Positions 40,978 to 49,043 of a DNA stretch of 64,000 bases are shown in pieces (position 1 is the stretch's first letter; each line of letters starts with the position of its first letter). Position numbers and translations under genes: made by a program. The DNA is taken from positions 186,001 through 250,000 of the forward strand of contig JADJLT010000006.1 of assembly GCA_016709965.1 (NCBI GenBank). The letters are read 5' to 3'. This stretch comes from Betaproteobacteria bacterium. Lineage in GTDB: Bacteria > Pseudomonadota > Gammaproteobacteria > Burkholderiales > Rhodocyclaceae. Below the pieces are notes generated by a model. The model was given only the letters and a program-made list of their open reading frames with translations, was not told where the DNA came from and searched no databases.

Positions 40978-42147
40978 CTAGTTTTTTTCAGGCGGTAAAT
41001 AGCGGGCAAATTTTTCAGGCAACAGACAATTTTGCAGGCTGCGCTGAGTGAACAGGAAGCGGCCATCGCAGATGAAGCCGAGTTGCTGCCAGTCCACCTC
41101 GCGGTTCAGCATCATGGCGCACTCGATCAGGTCGCGACGAATGATGCGTTCGTTTTTGGGAAACAGCGCCAGTACGGAGCCGTCGAAGGCATTGCAATCG
41201 TGCAGAAAGAAGGGTTCGGCCTTGCGTGTGCGGCCATTGACGTAGATTCTCGGCTTCAGGTTGATCGGGAAATGCCGACCCCATTGCCACCAGTTGCTTT
41301 CGTCGAAGGTTTTGACCCGGCGAGCCAGCAACGTTTCCTTGTGTTTGTCGAGATGCGGATGCTTGATGCCATACAGCATGCGGCGTGTTTCGCCGGTCTC
41401 CACGGTTTTCGAATACACGAATTCCATGTTGCCCTTGGGGTGGGTGTAAATTTGGTCAGCACCGGAAACCGCCCCCACCTTGACGGTGAAAATGTCGCCA
41501 AAGCGCACGCTATGGTCTTCGCGCAGGAACATCAATTGGCCATCTACCTCGACAAAGCGACGGCCATCGGCCATCGATCGATTCATGCGGCCTTTTTCGA
41601 AACGGAAAATGGCACAGTTGGGCGTGTGATCGTCAAAGACTCGGACATCACCGGTTTCGTAAAAATGCGTGATGCTGCCTTGGGCGTAGAGCCAGGCGTT
41701 GAGCTTCTTGGCAGCGGTCAGCTTGATGAATTCGCGTGGCACGATGAAAACCAGTTCGCCGCCCGGCTTCAGGTGGCGAATGCATTTTTCGATGAAGAAC
41801 AGGAAGAGATTGCTCCGCGCATCGAATAATTCGGATTTCAGGCTTTTTTTCGTGTTGACCGTGACATCCTGAAAACGGACGTACGGTGGATTGCCGATGA
41901 TGGTGTCGAACTGCTCACTGAGTGGATAATCAAAAAAATCGCGAACCAGCGCGCCTTCCGGGGCAACACGTGGATCAATCTCGATGCCGACGTAGTCGCT
42001 GCCGTGCTGTTTCAAGGCATGCAAGAAGGCGCCATCGCCTGCCGACGGTTCCAGTGTTCGTCCCTTGTTGGTGCAAAGGTCCAGCATGAAAGCCACCACC
42101 TCGGGTGGCGTAAAAACCTGGCCAAGTTGTTCGACGTCGCGGGACAT
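40978..42147 (-). CDS. Orphan adenine-type DNA methyltransferase
   Basis: 389 residues from ATG 42147 (MSRDVEQLGQVFTPPEVVAF). The SAM-binding motif I region is TLEPSAGDGAFLHALKQHG near 30, with GIEIDP following. The catalytic motif IV is TIIGNPPYVRFQDV (NPPY) near 84, and GELVFIVPREFIKL follows. The C-terminal ~200 residues look like a target-recognition domain. The NPPY motif indicates N6-adenine methylation, in the style of Eco57I/type IIG or TaqI-like enzymes. No nuclease domain or restriction gene is adjacent, and it sits in a housekeeping stretch between glnS and pyrF. The recognition sequence cannot be told. A degenerate dispersed motif lies in its 5' third. Confidence 0.85.
   Translation of the reverse strand: MSRDVEQLGQVFTPPEVVAFMLDLCTNKGRTLEPSAGDGAFLHALKQHGSDYVGIEIDPRVAPEGALVRDFFDYPLSEQFDTIIGNPPYVRFQDVTVNTKKSLKSELFDARSNLFLFFIEKCIRHLKPGGELVFIVPREFIKLTAAKKLNAWLYAQGSITHFYETGDVRVFDDHTPNCAIFRFEKGRMNRSMADGRRFVEVDGQLMFLREDHSVRFGDIFTVKVGAVSGADQIYTHPKGNMEFVYSKTVETGETRRMLYGIKHPHLDKHKETLLARRVKTFDESNWWQWGRHFPINLKPRIYVNGRTRKAEPFFLHDCNAFDGSVLALFPKNERIIRRDLIECAMMLNREVDWQQLGFICDGRFLFTQRSLQNCLLPEKFARYLPPEKN
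41837..41869 (-). repeat. Degenerate copy of the dispersed motif in the methyltransferase gene
   Basis: TTCAGGCTTTTTTTCGTGTTG then ACCGTGACATCC parallels the 24032 copy (GGCTGTTTTTTCCGGTTG...) with about five mismatches in 33 nt, without gaps. Confidence 0.35.
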
Positions 42148-42170
42148 ATTGATCTGAAGCGGCGCGCTGC

Positions 42171-43973
42171 TTAACAGCCGGCCTTGACCCACGAATCCTT
42201 CAGCGTGACTGTCCGGTTGAACACCGGTGAGCCAGCTTTCGAATCAACACGATCGGCGACGAAGTAGCCGTGGCGCTCGAACTGGAAGCGTTCTTCCGGC
42301 TTGGCGTCGCGCAGGCAGGGTTCGAGCTGGGCGGTTATGGTCTTGGCGGAATCGAGGTTGATGTCGTCGAGGAAATCGCGTTCCAGATCCGGGCCATCTC
42401 CTTCGCGGCGGGCGCCGGGGGCGGGCACCTTGAACAGGCGCTCGTAAAGGCGAATTTCGGCTTGATACGACTGGGCCGCAGATACCCAGTGCAGATTACC
42501 CTTGACCTTGACGCTGTCGGCGCCGGGGGTGCCGGATTTGGTTTCAGGCAAATAATTGCAGTGGACAGCAATCACCTTGCCGTTTTCGTCCTTGTCGCAG
42601 CCGGTGCATTCAACCACGTAGCCATAGCGCAGGCGGGCCATGTTGCCTGGGAACAGGCGACGGTAGCCCTTGCTCGGTACTTCCATGAAGTCCTCGCCCT
42701 CAATCCACAGTTCGCGGCTGAATGGCATCGAGCGCTGACCCAGCTCAGGATGCAGCGGGTGATTGGGTGCGAAACATTCCTCGATCTGGCCTTCAGGATA
42801 GTTGTCGATGATCAGTTTGACCGGGTCTAGTACGGCAACGCGACGCTGGTCGGACTCGTTCATGACTTCGCGCATGGCGTCTTCAAACAGCACGTAGTCG
42901 ATCAGCGAGTCGTTCTTGGAAACGCCAATGCGTTCGGCGAACAGGCGGAAGCCTTCTGCCGAGTAGCCGCGGCGACGAGCACCAACCAAGGTCGGCATGC
43001 GCGGATCGTCCCAGCCATTCACGTGCTTTTCGTCGACCAGCTGGATCAACTTGCGCTTGCTCAAAACCACATAAGTCAGGTTGAGGCGTGAGAACTCGAT
43101 CTGCTGCGGCAATGGGTGCTGCAACAGGCCGGCCTCGGCCAGGCGTCCGAGAAGCCAGTCATAGAACGGGCGCTGGTCTTCGAATTCCAGCGTGCAGAGC
43201 GAATGCGTGATGTTTTCCAGCGCATCCTCAATCGGGTGGGCGAAGGTGTACATCGGATAGACGCAGTACTTGTCGCCCGTGTTGTGGTGCGTGGCGTGAC
43301 GGATGCGATAAATTGCCGGGTCGCGCAAGTTGATGTTGGGCGCCGACATGTCGACTTTGGCGCGCAGGATGTGCGTGCCATCAGCGAATTCGCCAACCTG
43401 CATACGCTTGAATAGATCCAGGTTCTCGGCGGCGGAGCGGTCGCGGAACGGCGAGTTCTTGCCCGGCTGGGTCAGTGTGCCGCGATTGGCGCGCATTTCG
43501 TCGGCGCTCTGGCTATCGACGTAGGCGTGACCCGAAGCAATCAATGCCTCGGCACATTGCAGCATCCAGTCGAAGTAGTTGGAGGCGTAATAGAGGTTGG
43601 TTTCGCCATTCTTCTCCCACGAACAACCTAGCCAATGCACCGCGTCAATGATGGAATCAACATATTCCTGGTCTTCTTTTTCCGGGTTGGTATCGTCGAA
43701 GCGCAGGTGGCAACCGCCGCCGTATTGCTCGGCGAGGCCGAAATTGAGCAAGATCGATTTGGCATGGCCGAAATGCAGGTAGCCGTTTGGCTCTGGCGGG
43801 AAGCGAGTGCGCAGTTTGGCGGGGTCGAGTGGTGCAGCAGCGTGGTCGCTTGCCGGCCCGGGGCGGCCGGCCCAATGGCGCTGTGCATGCTTGCCGGCAG
43901 TGAGATCGGCTTCGACGATGTTCTTGATAAAGTTGGCTGCAGGTGCAATATCTGGCTTGTTGGGGCTGCTCAC
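42171..43973 (-). CDS. glnS: Glutaminyl-tRNA synthetase
   Basis: 600 residues, slightly longer than the E. coli enzyme (554). Class I motifs are PEPNGYLHFGHAKSILLNFG near 58 and VLSKRKLIQLVDEKHVNGWD (KMSKS equivalent) near 297, followed by the anticodon-binding beta-barrels. It charges tRNA-Gln directly, so a GatCAB bypass is not required. crcB is divergent on the other side. The methyltransferase gene starts 23 nt after its stop on the same strand. Confidence 0.97.
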   Translation of the reverse strand: MSSPNKPDIAPAANFIKNIVEADLTAGKHAQRHWAGRPGPASDHAAAPLDPAKLRTRFPPEPNGYLHFGHAKSILLNFGLAEQYGGGCHLRFDDTNPEKEDQEYVDSIIDAVHWLGCSWEKNGETNLYYASNYFDWMLQCAEALIASGHAYVDSQSADEMRANRGTLTQPGKNSPFRDRSAAENLDLFKRMQVGEFADGTHILRAKVDMSAPNINLRDPAIYRIRHATHHNTGDKYCVYPMYTFAHPIEDALENITHSLCTLEFEDQRPFYDWLLGRLAEAGLLQHPLPQQIEFSRLNLTYVVLSKRKLIQLVDEKHVNGWDDPRMPTLVGARRRGYSAEGFRLFAERIGVSKNDSLIDYVLFEDAMREVMNESDQRRVAVLDPVKLIIDNYPEGQIEECFAPNHPLHPELGQRSMPFSRELWIEGEDFMEVPSKGYRRLFPGNMARLRYGYVVECTGCDKDENGKVIAVHCNYLPETKSGTPGADSVKVKGNLHWVSAAQSYQAEIRLYERLFKVPAPGARREGDGPDLERDFLDDINLDSAKTITAQLEPCLRDAKPEERFQFERHGYFVADRVDSKAGSPVFNRTVTLKDSWVKAGC

Positions 43974-44041
43974 GGTAAAACCTCTATTTTCAATGACGCC
44001 ATTTTAACGGTTAGGGCTCAAAAACCGCTAAACTTCCCGGC

Positions 44042-44449
44042 ATGTTTGCCTTGCATCATCTTTCCGCGCTGAATTTTGTGGCTATTGGCCTCGGCGCCGC
44101 ATTTGGCGCCTGGTCGCGCTGGCTGCTCGGGCTAGCGCTGAATCCGCTGCTCGTCGCCTTGCCGATCGGCACGCTGGTGGCAAACGTCTTGGGCGGCTAC
44201 CTGATAGGCGTGGCTGTGGGCGTCTTCCACATCAATACGCATTTCCCGCTGGCCTGGAAGCTGTTTGCTATTACCGGTTTCCTTGGCGGATTGACCACGT
44301 TTTCAACGTTTTCAGCTGAAGTCGTTGAGCGCCTGCTGGCCGGCCAACCCGCCTGGGCCATCGGCCTGGCGTCGGTGCATCTGGCCGGCTCGCTGACGGC
44401 AACCTACCTTGGCTTGCTGACGGTCGGCGCAACGCGTATCTGGTCCTGA
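44042..44449 (+). CDS. crcB: Fluoride ion channel CrcB (Fluc)
   Basis: 135 residues with four TM helices. Family signatures are GAAFGAWSRWLLGLALNPLL, GTLVANVLGGYLIGVAVGVF and ITGFLGGLTTFSTFSAEVVE (the Na+ and Phe-box region). It exports fluoride as a dual-topology dimer. The 65-nt gap to glnS is too short for a fluoride riboswitch, and none is visible. Confidence 0.95.
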   Translation: MFALHHLSALNFVAIGLGAAFGAWSRWLLGLALNPLLVALPIGTLVANVLGGYLIGVAVGVFHINTHFPLAWKLFAITGFLGGLTTFSTFSAEVVERLLAGQPAWAIGLASVHLAGSLTATYLGLLTVGATRIWS

Positions 44450-44508
44450 TCCACTGACTGAATAGTCATCAACACGCGAGGCGCGAATGCAGCCGTCTCG
44501 TCGTGTTT

Positions 44509-44524
44509 TGTGGGAAATCCGACA
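44509..44524 (+). promoter_or_regulatory. NifA upstream activator site
   Basis: TGTGGGAAATCCGACA is an exact TGT-N10-ACA, the consensus for NifA binding. It lies about 77 nt upstream of the sigma-54 -24 element at 44601, an ordinary distance for NifA-driven promoters. Confidence 0.65.
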
Positions 44525-44599
44525 GGTTGCCCCGAGCGCCAGTGAATTGGCGGGTAAGTTAGGTTCGTTAAATCGATATAAATCAGTGCTATAGAGCAG

Positions 44600-44617
44600 T
44601 TGGCACTGTCCCTGCAA
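44600..44617 (+). promoter_or_regulatory. Sigma-54 promoter of the nafY-like gene
   Basis: TGGCACTGTCCCTGCA (44601-44616) has GG and GC exactly 10 nt apart and the TGGCAC -24 box. It is 36 nt before the ATG at 44653, and GGGAGA is the ribosome site in between. Confidence 0.8.
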
Positions 44618-44652
44618 GAGAAGGCCAAGCCTACTTTTTCGGGAGATCTTCG

Positions 44653-45387
44653 ATGGAACAAACTGCCCCGCCGATTACCCGCGAAGCCGCGCTGCGCACT
44701 GCGCTGGCGGCGCGGGCGATGCCCAACGTGACTTTGCCACGCCTGATCGACCTGCTGCGCCGTCAGCTTGGCCACGAGATCGATGAAGAAGATCTGCGCA
44801 AGGTGACGGTCACCATGCTCAAGACCGGCTTTGCCAGTGTCGATGGCGAAGAGGATGGCGAGGATATCGGTATTGGGCTGGAGTCGATGAAGCTGGCCGT
44901 GCGCATCCTGTGGGGCGAAACCCAGGGCGACGATTCTTTGCCCAAGATTCAGTCCTGCGAAGATGGCGAGATGCCGGGTTCGGTGCGCGTCGCCATTGCT
45001 TCTGACAAGGGCGACCTGCTTTCTGGTCACTTTGGCTCCTGCCTGCGCTTTCTGGTTTACCAGGTATCGCCGACCGAAATTCGGCTGGTCGACATTCGCG
45101 ACACGATGGATGCGGAGTTTGCGGACGATAAAAACCTCTGGCGGGCTAAATTGATTGGTGATTGTCACGTCTGCTACGTCGTGTCGATTGGCGGTCCGGC
45201 AGCGGCCAAGGTGATTCGGGCCGATATCTACCCGATCAAGATTCCCGATGGCGGGCCGGCGCTGTAAATCCTCACCCAATTTCAGCTGGCCATGGTCAAT
45301 TCGCCGCCGCCGTGGTTGCTCAAAATTCTTGGTGTGTCCGCCGAAAAACGGCTGAAGAACTACAACGCGGCGGAGATGGAGGAATGA
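44653..45387 (+). pseudogene. nafY: NafY/NifX-type FeMo-cofactor-binding protein, interrupted by an in-frame TAA
   Basis: Codons 1-204 read well up to TAA 45265-45267. The same frame then continues without another stop for 39 codons (ILTQFQLAMVNSPPPWLLKI, then LGVSAEKRLKNYNAAEMEE) to TGA 45385-45387. The sum is 244 residues, the length of Azotobacter NafY (243). The N-terminal ~100 residues form a helical apo-nitrogenase-binding type domain (NVTLPRLIDLLRRQLGHEID). The core at ~115-204 is the dinitrogenase cofactor-binding fold with LLSGHFGSCLRFLVYQ. Family members carry FeMo-co or its precursors and stabilise apo-dinitrogenase. As sequenced, the last ~40 residues are lost; the fold's core is kept, so a 204-residue product might still work. 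A sigma-54 promoter and a NifA site precede it. Confidence 0.8.
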
Positions 45388-45399
45388 GATGGGGGCGAC

Positions 45400-45660
45400 T
45401 CAGTCCGCCATTTTCTCCATCTGCCGAGGCGCCAGGCCGATCTGGGTGAGTACCGTTCCCTCGTCACCGTTCCACCAGATTGCCACCCAAGCTGCACCGT
45501 CGGTGTCGATGCGCTCGACATTGCAGCTCGAGCCAACCATGTTCATGAACATGTCGAGATCGTCTTCGTCGAGTTCGAAATCAGGCGTGATCTCCAGCAC
45601 GCGAACACGGTCGCCTGAGGTCACGGTCTGGCCTTTGCGATCAATGGTGGTAGCACTCAT
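45400..45660 (-). CDS. Small nif-linked protein (86 aa)
   Basis: 86 residues: SATTIDRKGQTVTSGDRVRV, then an acidic helix (PDFELDEDDLDMFMNMVGS) and an SH3-like beta tail (AAWVAIWWNGDEGTVLTQIG). No named family is recognised. It lies between the nafY-like gene and nifF, with a consensus sigma-54 promoter 82 nt upstream of its start, so it should be made under nitrogen-fixing conditions. The nafY-like gene is convergent, its last stop ending 12 nt away. Role unknown; a small nitrogenase accessory protein is plausible. Confidence 0.75.
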   Translation of the reverse strand: MSATTIDRKGQTVTSGDRVRVLEITPDFELDEDDLDMFMNMVGSSCNVERIDTDGAAWVAIWWNGDEGTVLTQIGLAPRQMEKMAD

Positions 45661-45741
45661 GGCGAACTCCGCTTTTGGGATGTTTGGCATGGGCCTGCGG
45701 TGTCGGAAAGTTGACGTCGGCAGCCCGTTTTCCAGAGAGCG

Positions 45742-45757
45742 TGCAACTGGCGTGCCA
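45742..45757 (-). promoter_or_regulatory. Sigma-54 promoter of the small nif-linked gene
   Basis: Minus strand TGGCACGCCAGTTGCA matches the full consensus TGGCAC-N5-TTGCA with GG-N10-GC spacing. It is 82 nt before the ATG at 45660. No exact TGT-N10-ACA site was found upstream on that strand. Confidence 0.8.
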
Positions 45758-45810
45758 TGTCGGATTCCGGATGCTCTTTCTTTTGTTATCAAATTTAACA
45801 AGGAATAATC

Positions 45811-46371
45811 ATGAATAAAATTGGACTGTTTTTCGGTACTGAAACCGGTACCACCCGACTGATCGCCAAGAAAATGCAGAAATATCTGGGCGACGAGATT
45901 TGTGACAAGCCGCTCAACGTCAATCGCATCACCCCGGCCGACATGCTCCAATACGAGGCGCTGATCCTCGGTACGCCGAGCTACGGGATTGGTGAAATTC
46001 CCGGCAAGGGGGCTGCCGGATGCTTTGAGCCCAACTGGGAGGAATTCCTCGCGCTGATGCCGGCCAATCCCGATTTCACCGGAAAGCGCATCGCCTTTTT
46101 CGGTCTTGGGGCACAGGAACGCTACGCGGACCGATTCTGCAGTTCGCTCTTTGCGCTGGTCGAGAAATTCCGGGGCTGGGGGGCGGAAGTCGTTGGCGAC
46201 TGGCCAAACGAGGGTTACAGCTTCGACCAGTCCGCCGCATTGGTCGATGGGCGTTTTATTGGTCTAATCATCGACCAGCGTACGCAGGGCATGTTCACCG
46301 ACGAACGCATTCTGGCGTGGTTGGCACAGGTCAAGCCGCTGCTGATGGAAAAGCTTGCCGTCGCAGCCTGA
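45811..46371 (+). CDS. nifF: Nitrogen-fixation flavodoxin
   Basis: 186 residues, a long-chain flavodoxin. The FMN phosphate loop is GTETGTTRLIAKKMQ near 10, and the isoalloxazine contacts are TPSYGIGEIPGKG near 56 and FGLGAQERYADRFC near 99. The long insertion near 115-145 is typical of NifF. It donates electrons to the nitrogenase Fe protein. The nifF identity rests on the neighbours and on length. AAGGAATAATC gives the ribosome site. No sigma-54 promoter with proper 10-nt spacing was found upstream. Confidence 0.88.
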   Translation: MNKIGLFFGTETGTTRLIAKKMQKYLGDEICDKPLNVNRITPADMLQYEALILGTPSYGIGEIPGKGAAGCFEPNWEEFLALMPANPDFTGKRIAFFGLGAQERYADRFCSSLFALVEKFRGWGAEVVGDWPNEGYSFDQSAALVDGRFIGLIIDQRTQGMFTDERILAWLAQVKPLLMEKLAVAA

Positions 46372-46383
46372 CCGGCGGCGAGC

Positions 46384-46605
46384 TTACTTGACTGCGTCCT
46401 TCACGGCATCCTTGACGTCACCGGCGCCTTTTTTGATGGCATCGCCGGCGTCTTCGGCTGCGTCGCGAATCTTTTCTTGTGGGCGACGATCCAATGCGTC
46501 ATTAATCGAATTCTTGGCATTGGAGGAGAGGTCGGCTGGCTTGTCGCAGGCGGCGAGTGCACAAAGCAGGGGCAGGGCGAGAAGCAGCGCGTAAGGCTTT
46601 TTCAT
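46384..46605 (-). CDS. Small lipoprotein (73 aa)
   Basis: A lipoprotein signal (YALLLALPLLCALAACDKPA, Cys ~20) is followed by a charged amphipathic tail (QEKIRDAAEDAGDAIKKGAG and DVKDAVKDAVK) of repeated Asp/Ala/Lys heptads. It resembles entericidin/YtfJ-like stress lipoproteins in build but no family is claimed. It is convergent with nifF, 12 nt from its stop. GGAAATCTCC precedes the ATG. Confidence 0.72.
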   Translation of the reverse strand: MKKPYALLLALPLLCALAACDKPADLSSNAKNSINDALDRRPQEKIRDAAEDAGDAIKKGAGDVKDAVKDAVK

Positions 46606-46695
46606 GGAGATTTCCTTGGATCATTGATGGGTATTGAACAGCCGAGGCAAACTGACAATTTTTAATGGATGCGGGACAGCCGCATGATGACCGAT

Positions 46696-47313
46696 TCAAA
46701 CCACGTAAAACAGGATCGCAATGAAATGTGCAAGGCTGCCAGCGATGACGAATAGGTGCCAGATGCCGTGCCAGTGTCGGAAACGCTGGTCGAAGGCAAA
46801 GAAAATGATGCCGACGGTGTAGAACACGCCGCCTGCTGCCAGCCATAGAAAGCCGGCCAGGCCGAGACTGGCCAGCAGCGGCTTGATCGCCACCAGCACG
46901 ATCCAGCCCATCACGGCGTAGATCACCAGTGACAGGATGCGCGCTTCGGAGCGTGGCTTGATTTCCTGCAACATGCCAATGACTGCCAGCGTCCAGACAA
47001 TGCCAAACAGCCACCAGCCCCATGGGCCGCGCAGGCTGATCAGGCAGAAGGGCGTATAGCTACCGGCGATCAGCAGGTAGATCGACAGGTGGTCGAGTTT
47101 GCGCAGTACCCGCTTCACCCGGCCGCGCACGCTGTGATAGATCGTCGAGATGCTGTAGAGCGTGACCAGCGTGACGCCATAAACACTGACACTCAGCGTA
47201 TTCAAAAGGTCGCCAGTGCGTGCCGAGAGGGCAATCAGCCAGATGGCGCCACTCAAGGCGAGCAGGGCGCCAAGCAGGTGAGTCCAGGCGTTGAAGCGTT
47301 CTCCGTAATACAT
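46696..47313 (-). CDS. Hemolysin III family (YqfA/PAQR-like) membrane protein
   Basis: 205 residues with seven predicted TM helices. Family residues are GERFNAWTHLLGALLALSG, STIYHSVRGRVKRVLRKLDH with the Ser-x3-His and Asp-His of the metal site, and FRHWHGIWHLFVIAGSLAHF with the late His pair. The metal ligands (Ser, Asp, three His) that define the hydrolase-like PAQR site are present. The bacterial members' role is unsettled; 'hemolysin' is historical. Confidence 0.9.
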   Translation of the reverse strand: MYYGERFNAWTHLLGALLALSGAIWLIALSARTGDLLNTLSVSVYGVTLVTLYSISTIYHSVRGRVKRVLRKLDHLSIYLLIAGSYTPFCLISLRGPWGWWLFGIVWTLAVIGMLQEIKPRSEARILSLVIYAVMGWIVLVAIKPLLASLGLAGFLWLAAGGVFYTVGIIFFAFDQRFRHWHGIWHLFVIAGSLAHFIAILFYVV

Positions 47314-47332
47314 CGCCGGTCTTTTTCGTCTG

Positions 47333-47785
47333 CTACGAGTGGGGCGCCAATGCCGCTTCGTTCAGGTAGCCTTCCAGCGGCTGGTCGTAATCCCGGAAGT
47401 GGGCAATCAAAGTTTGGTGGACGTGCTCTATGCCTTCAATGGCCAGTATTTTGTTACCGCATTCAGAAAAAACGGCCCGAATTGCCTTCAGTTGCTGAGC
47501 GATCTCCATGTGCGCCTGATTGTGGGCGATACGGTGATCATCGGGCACCTTGTCCGTCATGAACATCGATTCGATCAGGTTGTGTTTCAAGGTGCTTTCA
47601 ACGAACGAGCGAATCAGTTGTTCGATATTGCCGTGGCAGATACCGCGACGGTTCGAGGTGCAGTCGTTGCAGTGGTCGACGTTGTCACGCTGATCGCACT
47701 CGGCGCGGATTCGAGCAAGCAGTTCCAGCATGCGCTCGTGATCTCGCTGGATTCTATCGATTGAATCGTCGCCTATCGGGGACAT
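47333..47785 (-). CDS. Hemerythrin-like protein with an added Cys cluster
   Basis: 150 residues, mostly helical. It has a start DRIQRDHERMLELLARIRAE, then CDQRDNVDHCNDCTSNRRGI with a CHG after it, and later FVESTLKHNLIESMFMTD, HRIAHNQAHMEIAQQLKAI and TLIAHFRDYDQPLEGYL. The spaced His, Glu and Asp residues on four helices (H16, H68, E72, H85/H90 and H/D near 131) fit a diiron hemerythrin fold, which binds oxygen or NO. Cys residues near 30-50 are unusual for the family and could form another metal or redox site. Assignment is by pattern only. Confidence 0.68.
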   Translation of the reverse strand: MSPIGDDSIDRIQRDHERMLELLARIRAECDQRDNVDHCNDCTSNRRGICHGNIEQLIRSFVESTLKHNLIESMFMTDKVPDDHRIAHNQAHMEIAQQLKAIRAVFSECGNKILAIEGIEHVHQTLIAHFRDYDQPLEGYLNEAALAPHS

Positions 47786-47966
47786 GCTGTATTCCTTCCG
47801 GGGAACAAGAGGGGTTGCTTCGCGATGGGTAATGGCGAAGGCTCAACGCTGACAGTTTCTGAAATTAAACTACTTAATTAATCCACACATCGGACTTAGG
47901 TCCTATTGTGGAAAAACAGTTCATTCAATTCGCTGTCCGCACGAAATGTGCGCAATAACCGAAAGC

Positions 47967-48962
47967 TCAGAATAGACGCCCAAGATGGTCAGCCAGGCCG
48001 CGTTCGTTTACGAAGGCAAGGTCATACATGGCGGAAAAGGCCTTGGCATTCTCGTCACTCAGGCCGGCAATGCACATCACGAATTGCTTTGCTTCGAGAC
48101 CAAGGCGCTTTCTTAGTGCCAGATAACGGTCGATGTTCTGGCGGAATTCGCCGCTTTTGCACTCGATACAGATCGGCACCTTGCCGTCGATCAGCATGAA
48201 GACGTCAAGCTCGTAGGGGTCGCCATTGGCCAGCGTGAGATTTAGCCCGCGCGTGCAGGAAAAACGGCGGTTGCGTGCCTTGGCATAGCGCAGGCAAGTC
48301 ATCAGCGCATGCCATTCCAGCCATTCACCGTTAAAGAAATCGCGGATGGTCGGTGCCGTCTGCAGAATCAGCCGCACGTTGTTTTCCGGCTTGTTGTGGA
48401 AGCACTTGGCGACGAAAGAAAAGTCGTAAAGTTGCTGGCAGAAGGCCGAAATAGCTTTGGCCTCATCCGGCGATTTTTTGTCGAGATGGATGATCGCGCT
48501 GGCATGCTCTTTCTGTTGCGCCCAGCGGATGCGTTCAAGCACCTCTTTGAGCACAGCCAGATTGCCACCGATGGCCTCGGCCACCTCGTCGAAAAAGCCA
48601 CTGGTATCGACGCCGCGCAGGTTGGCGTGAACCTTGATCTGCTTCTTGTGAAACCAGTCGTAGATCGGGCCGTGCTGAAGTTCCGTCGCCAGGACGTCGG
48701 TATTGGCCAGGTCGATATTGGACTGCGCGCTCGTCGTGGCCGCGGGCTCAGGTACGCTTGCCTTCTCTGGCTCGGCGGCGGATTTCAGCCGGATCAGTTC
48801 GCGCTGGGCATCAAAATACTTGTCGAGCAGTTTTTCGATGAAGAACATGGTCCGATAGACCGGTGCCTCTGTGCCGCATTTGGGGCAGGGGATGCTCTGG
48901 CCGGCGAGATTGTCCGGTTGTTCGGAGAGCAGGGAACACTTGTTGCAGCGGATGATGGCCAT
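47967..48962 (-). CDS. Zinc-ribbon protein with a PD-(D/E)XK/DUF1887-like C-terminal domain
   Basis: 331 residues. The N-terminal zinc ribbon has CNKCSLL and CPKCGTEAP at 6-30. A coiled helical part (FFIEKLLDKYFDAQRELIRL) and a ~130-residue linker domain follow. Residues ~225-331 contain ANGDPYELDVFMLIDGKVPI and ECKSGEFRQNIDRYLALRKR, which give the E...D...ExK core of the PD-(D/E)XK nuclease fold, most like the C-terminal part of DUF1887 proteins (Card1/Can2 relatives). There is no CARF domain and no CRISPR array here. Nuclease activity and a defence role are conjecture. A dispersed motif lies upstream of the start. Confidence 0.65.
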   Translation of the reverse strand: MAIIRCNKCSLLSEQPDNLAGQSIPCPKCGTEAPVYRTMFFIEKLLDKYFDAQRELIRLKSAAEPEKASVPEPAATTSAQSNIDLANTDVLATELQHGPIYDWFHKKQIKVHANLRGVDTSGFFDEVAEAIGGNLAVLKEVLERIRWAQQKEHASAIIHLDKKSPDEAKAISAFCQQLYDFSFVAKCFHNKPENNVRLILQTAPTIRDFFNGEWLEWHALMTCLRYAKARNRRFSCTRGLNLTLANGDPYELDVFMLIDGKVPICIECKSGEFRQNIDRYLALRKRLGLEAKQFVMCIAGLSDENAKAFSAMYDLAFVNERGLADHLGRLF

Positions 48963-49043
48963 GGTTTTATCGGCAATTAATAGACGGAAAGTATATGTCC
49001 ATGAGCCAAGCTGCTGCGCAACATTGCTCCGGCGCGAGAGTTT

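Noticed and set aside
45687..45700. Possible sigma-54 promoter for nifF (GGCATGGGCCTGC)
   Set aside because: GG and GC are 9 nt apart; sigma-54 needs 10.
45784..45800. TGT...ACA site just before nifF
   Set aside because: The spacer is 11 nt, not 10, and it lies after the expected promoter position; a chance palindrome is likely.
47967..48962. CRISPR-associated gene near a CRISPR array
   Set aside because: No CARF domain and no repeat-spacer array are present; the PD-(D/E)XK similarity alone does not make it CRISPR-related.
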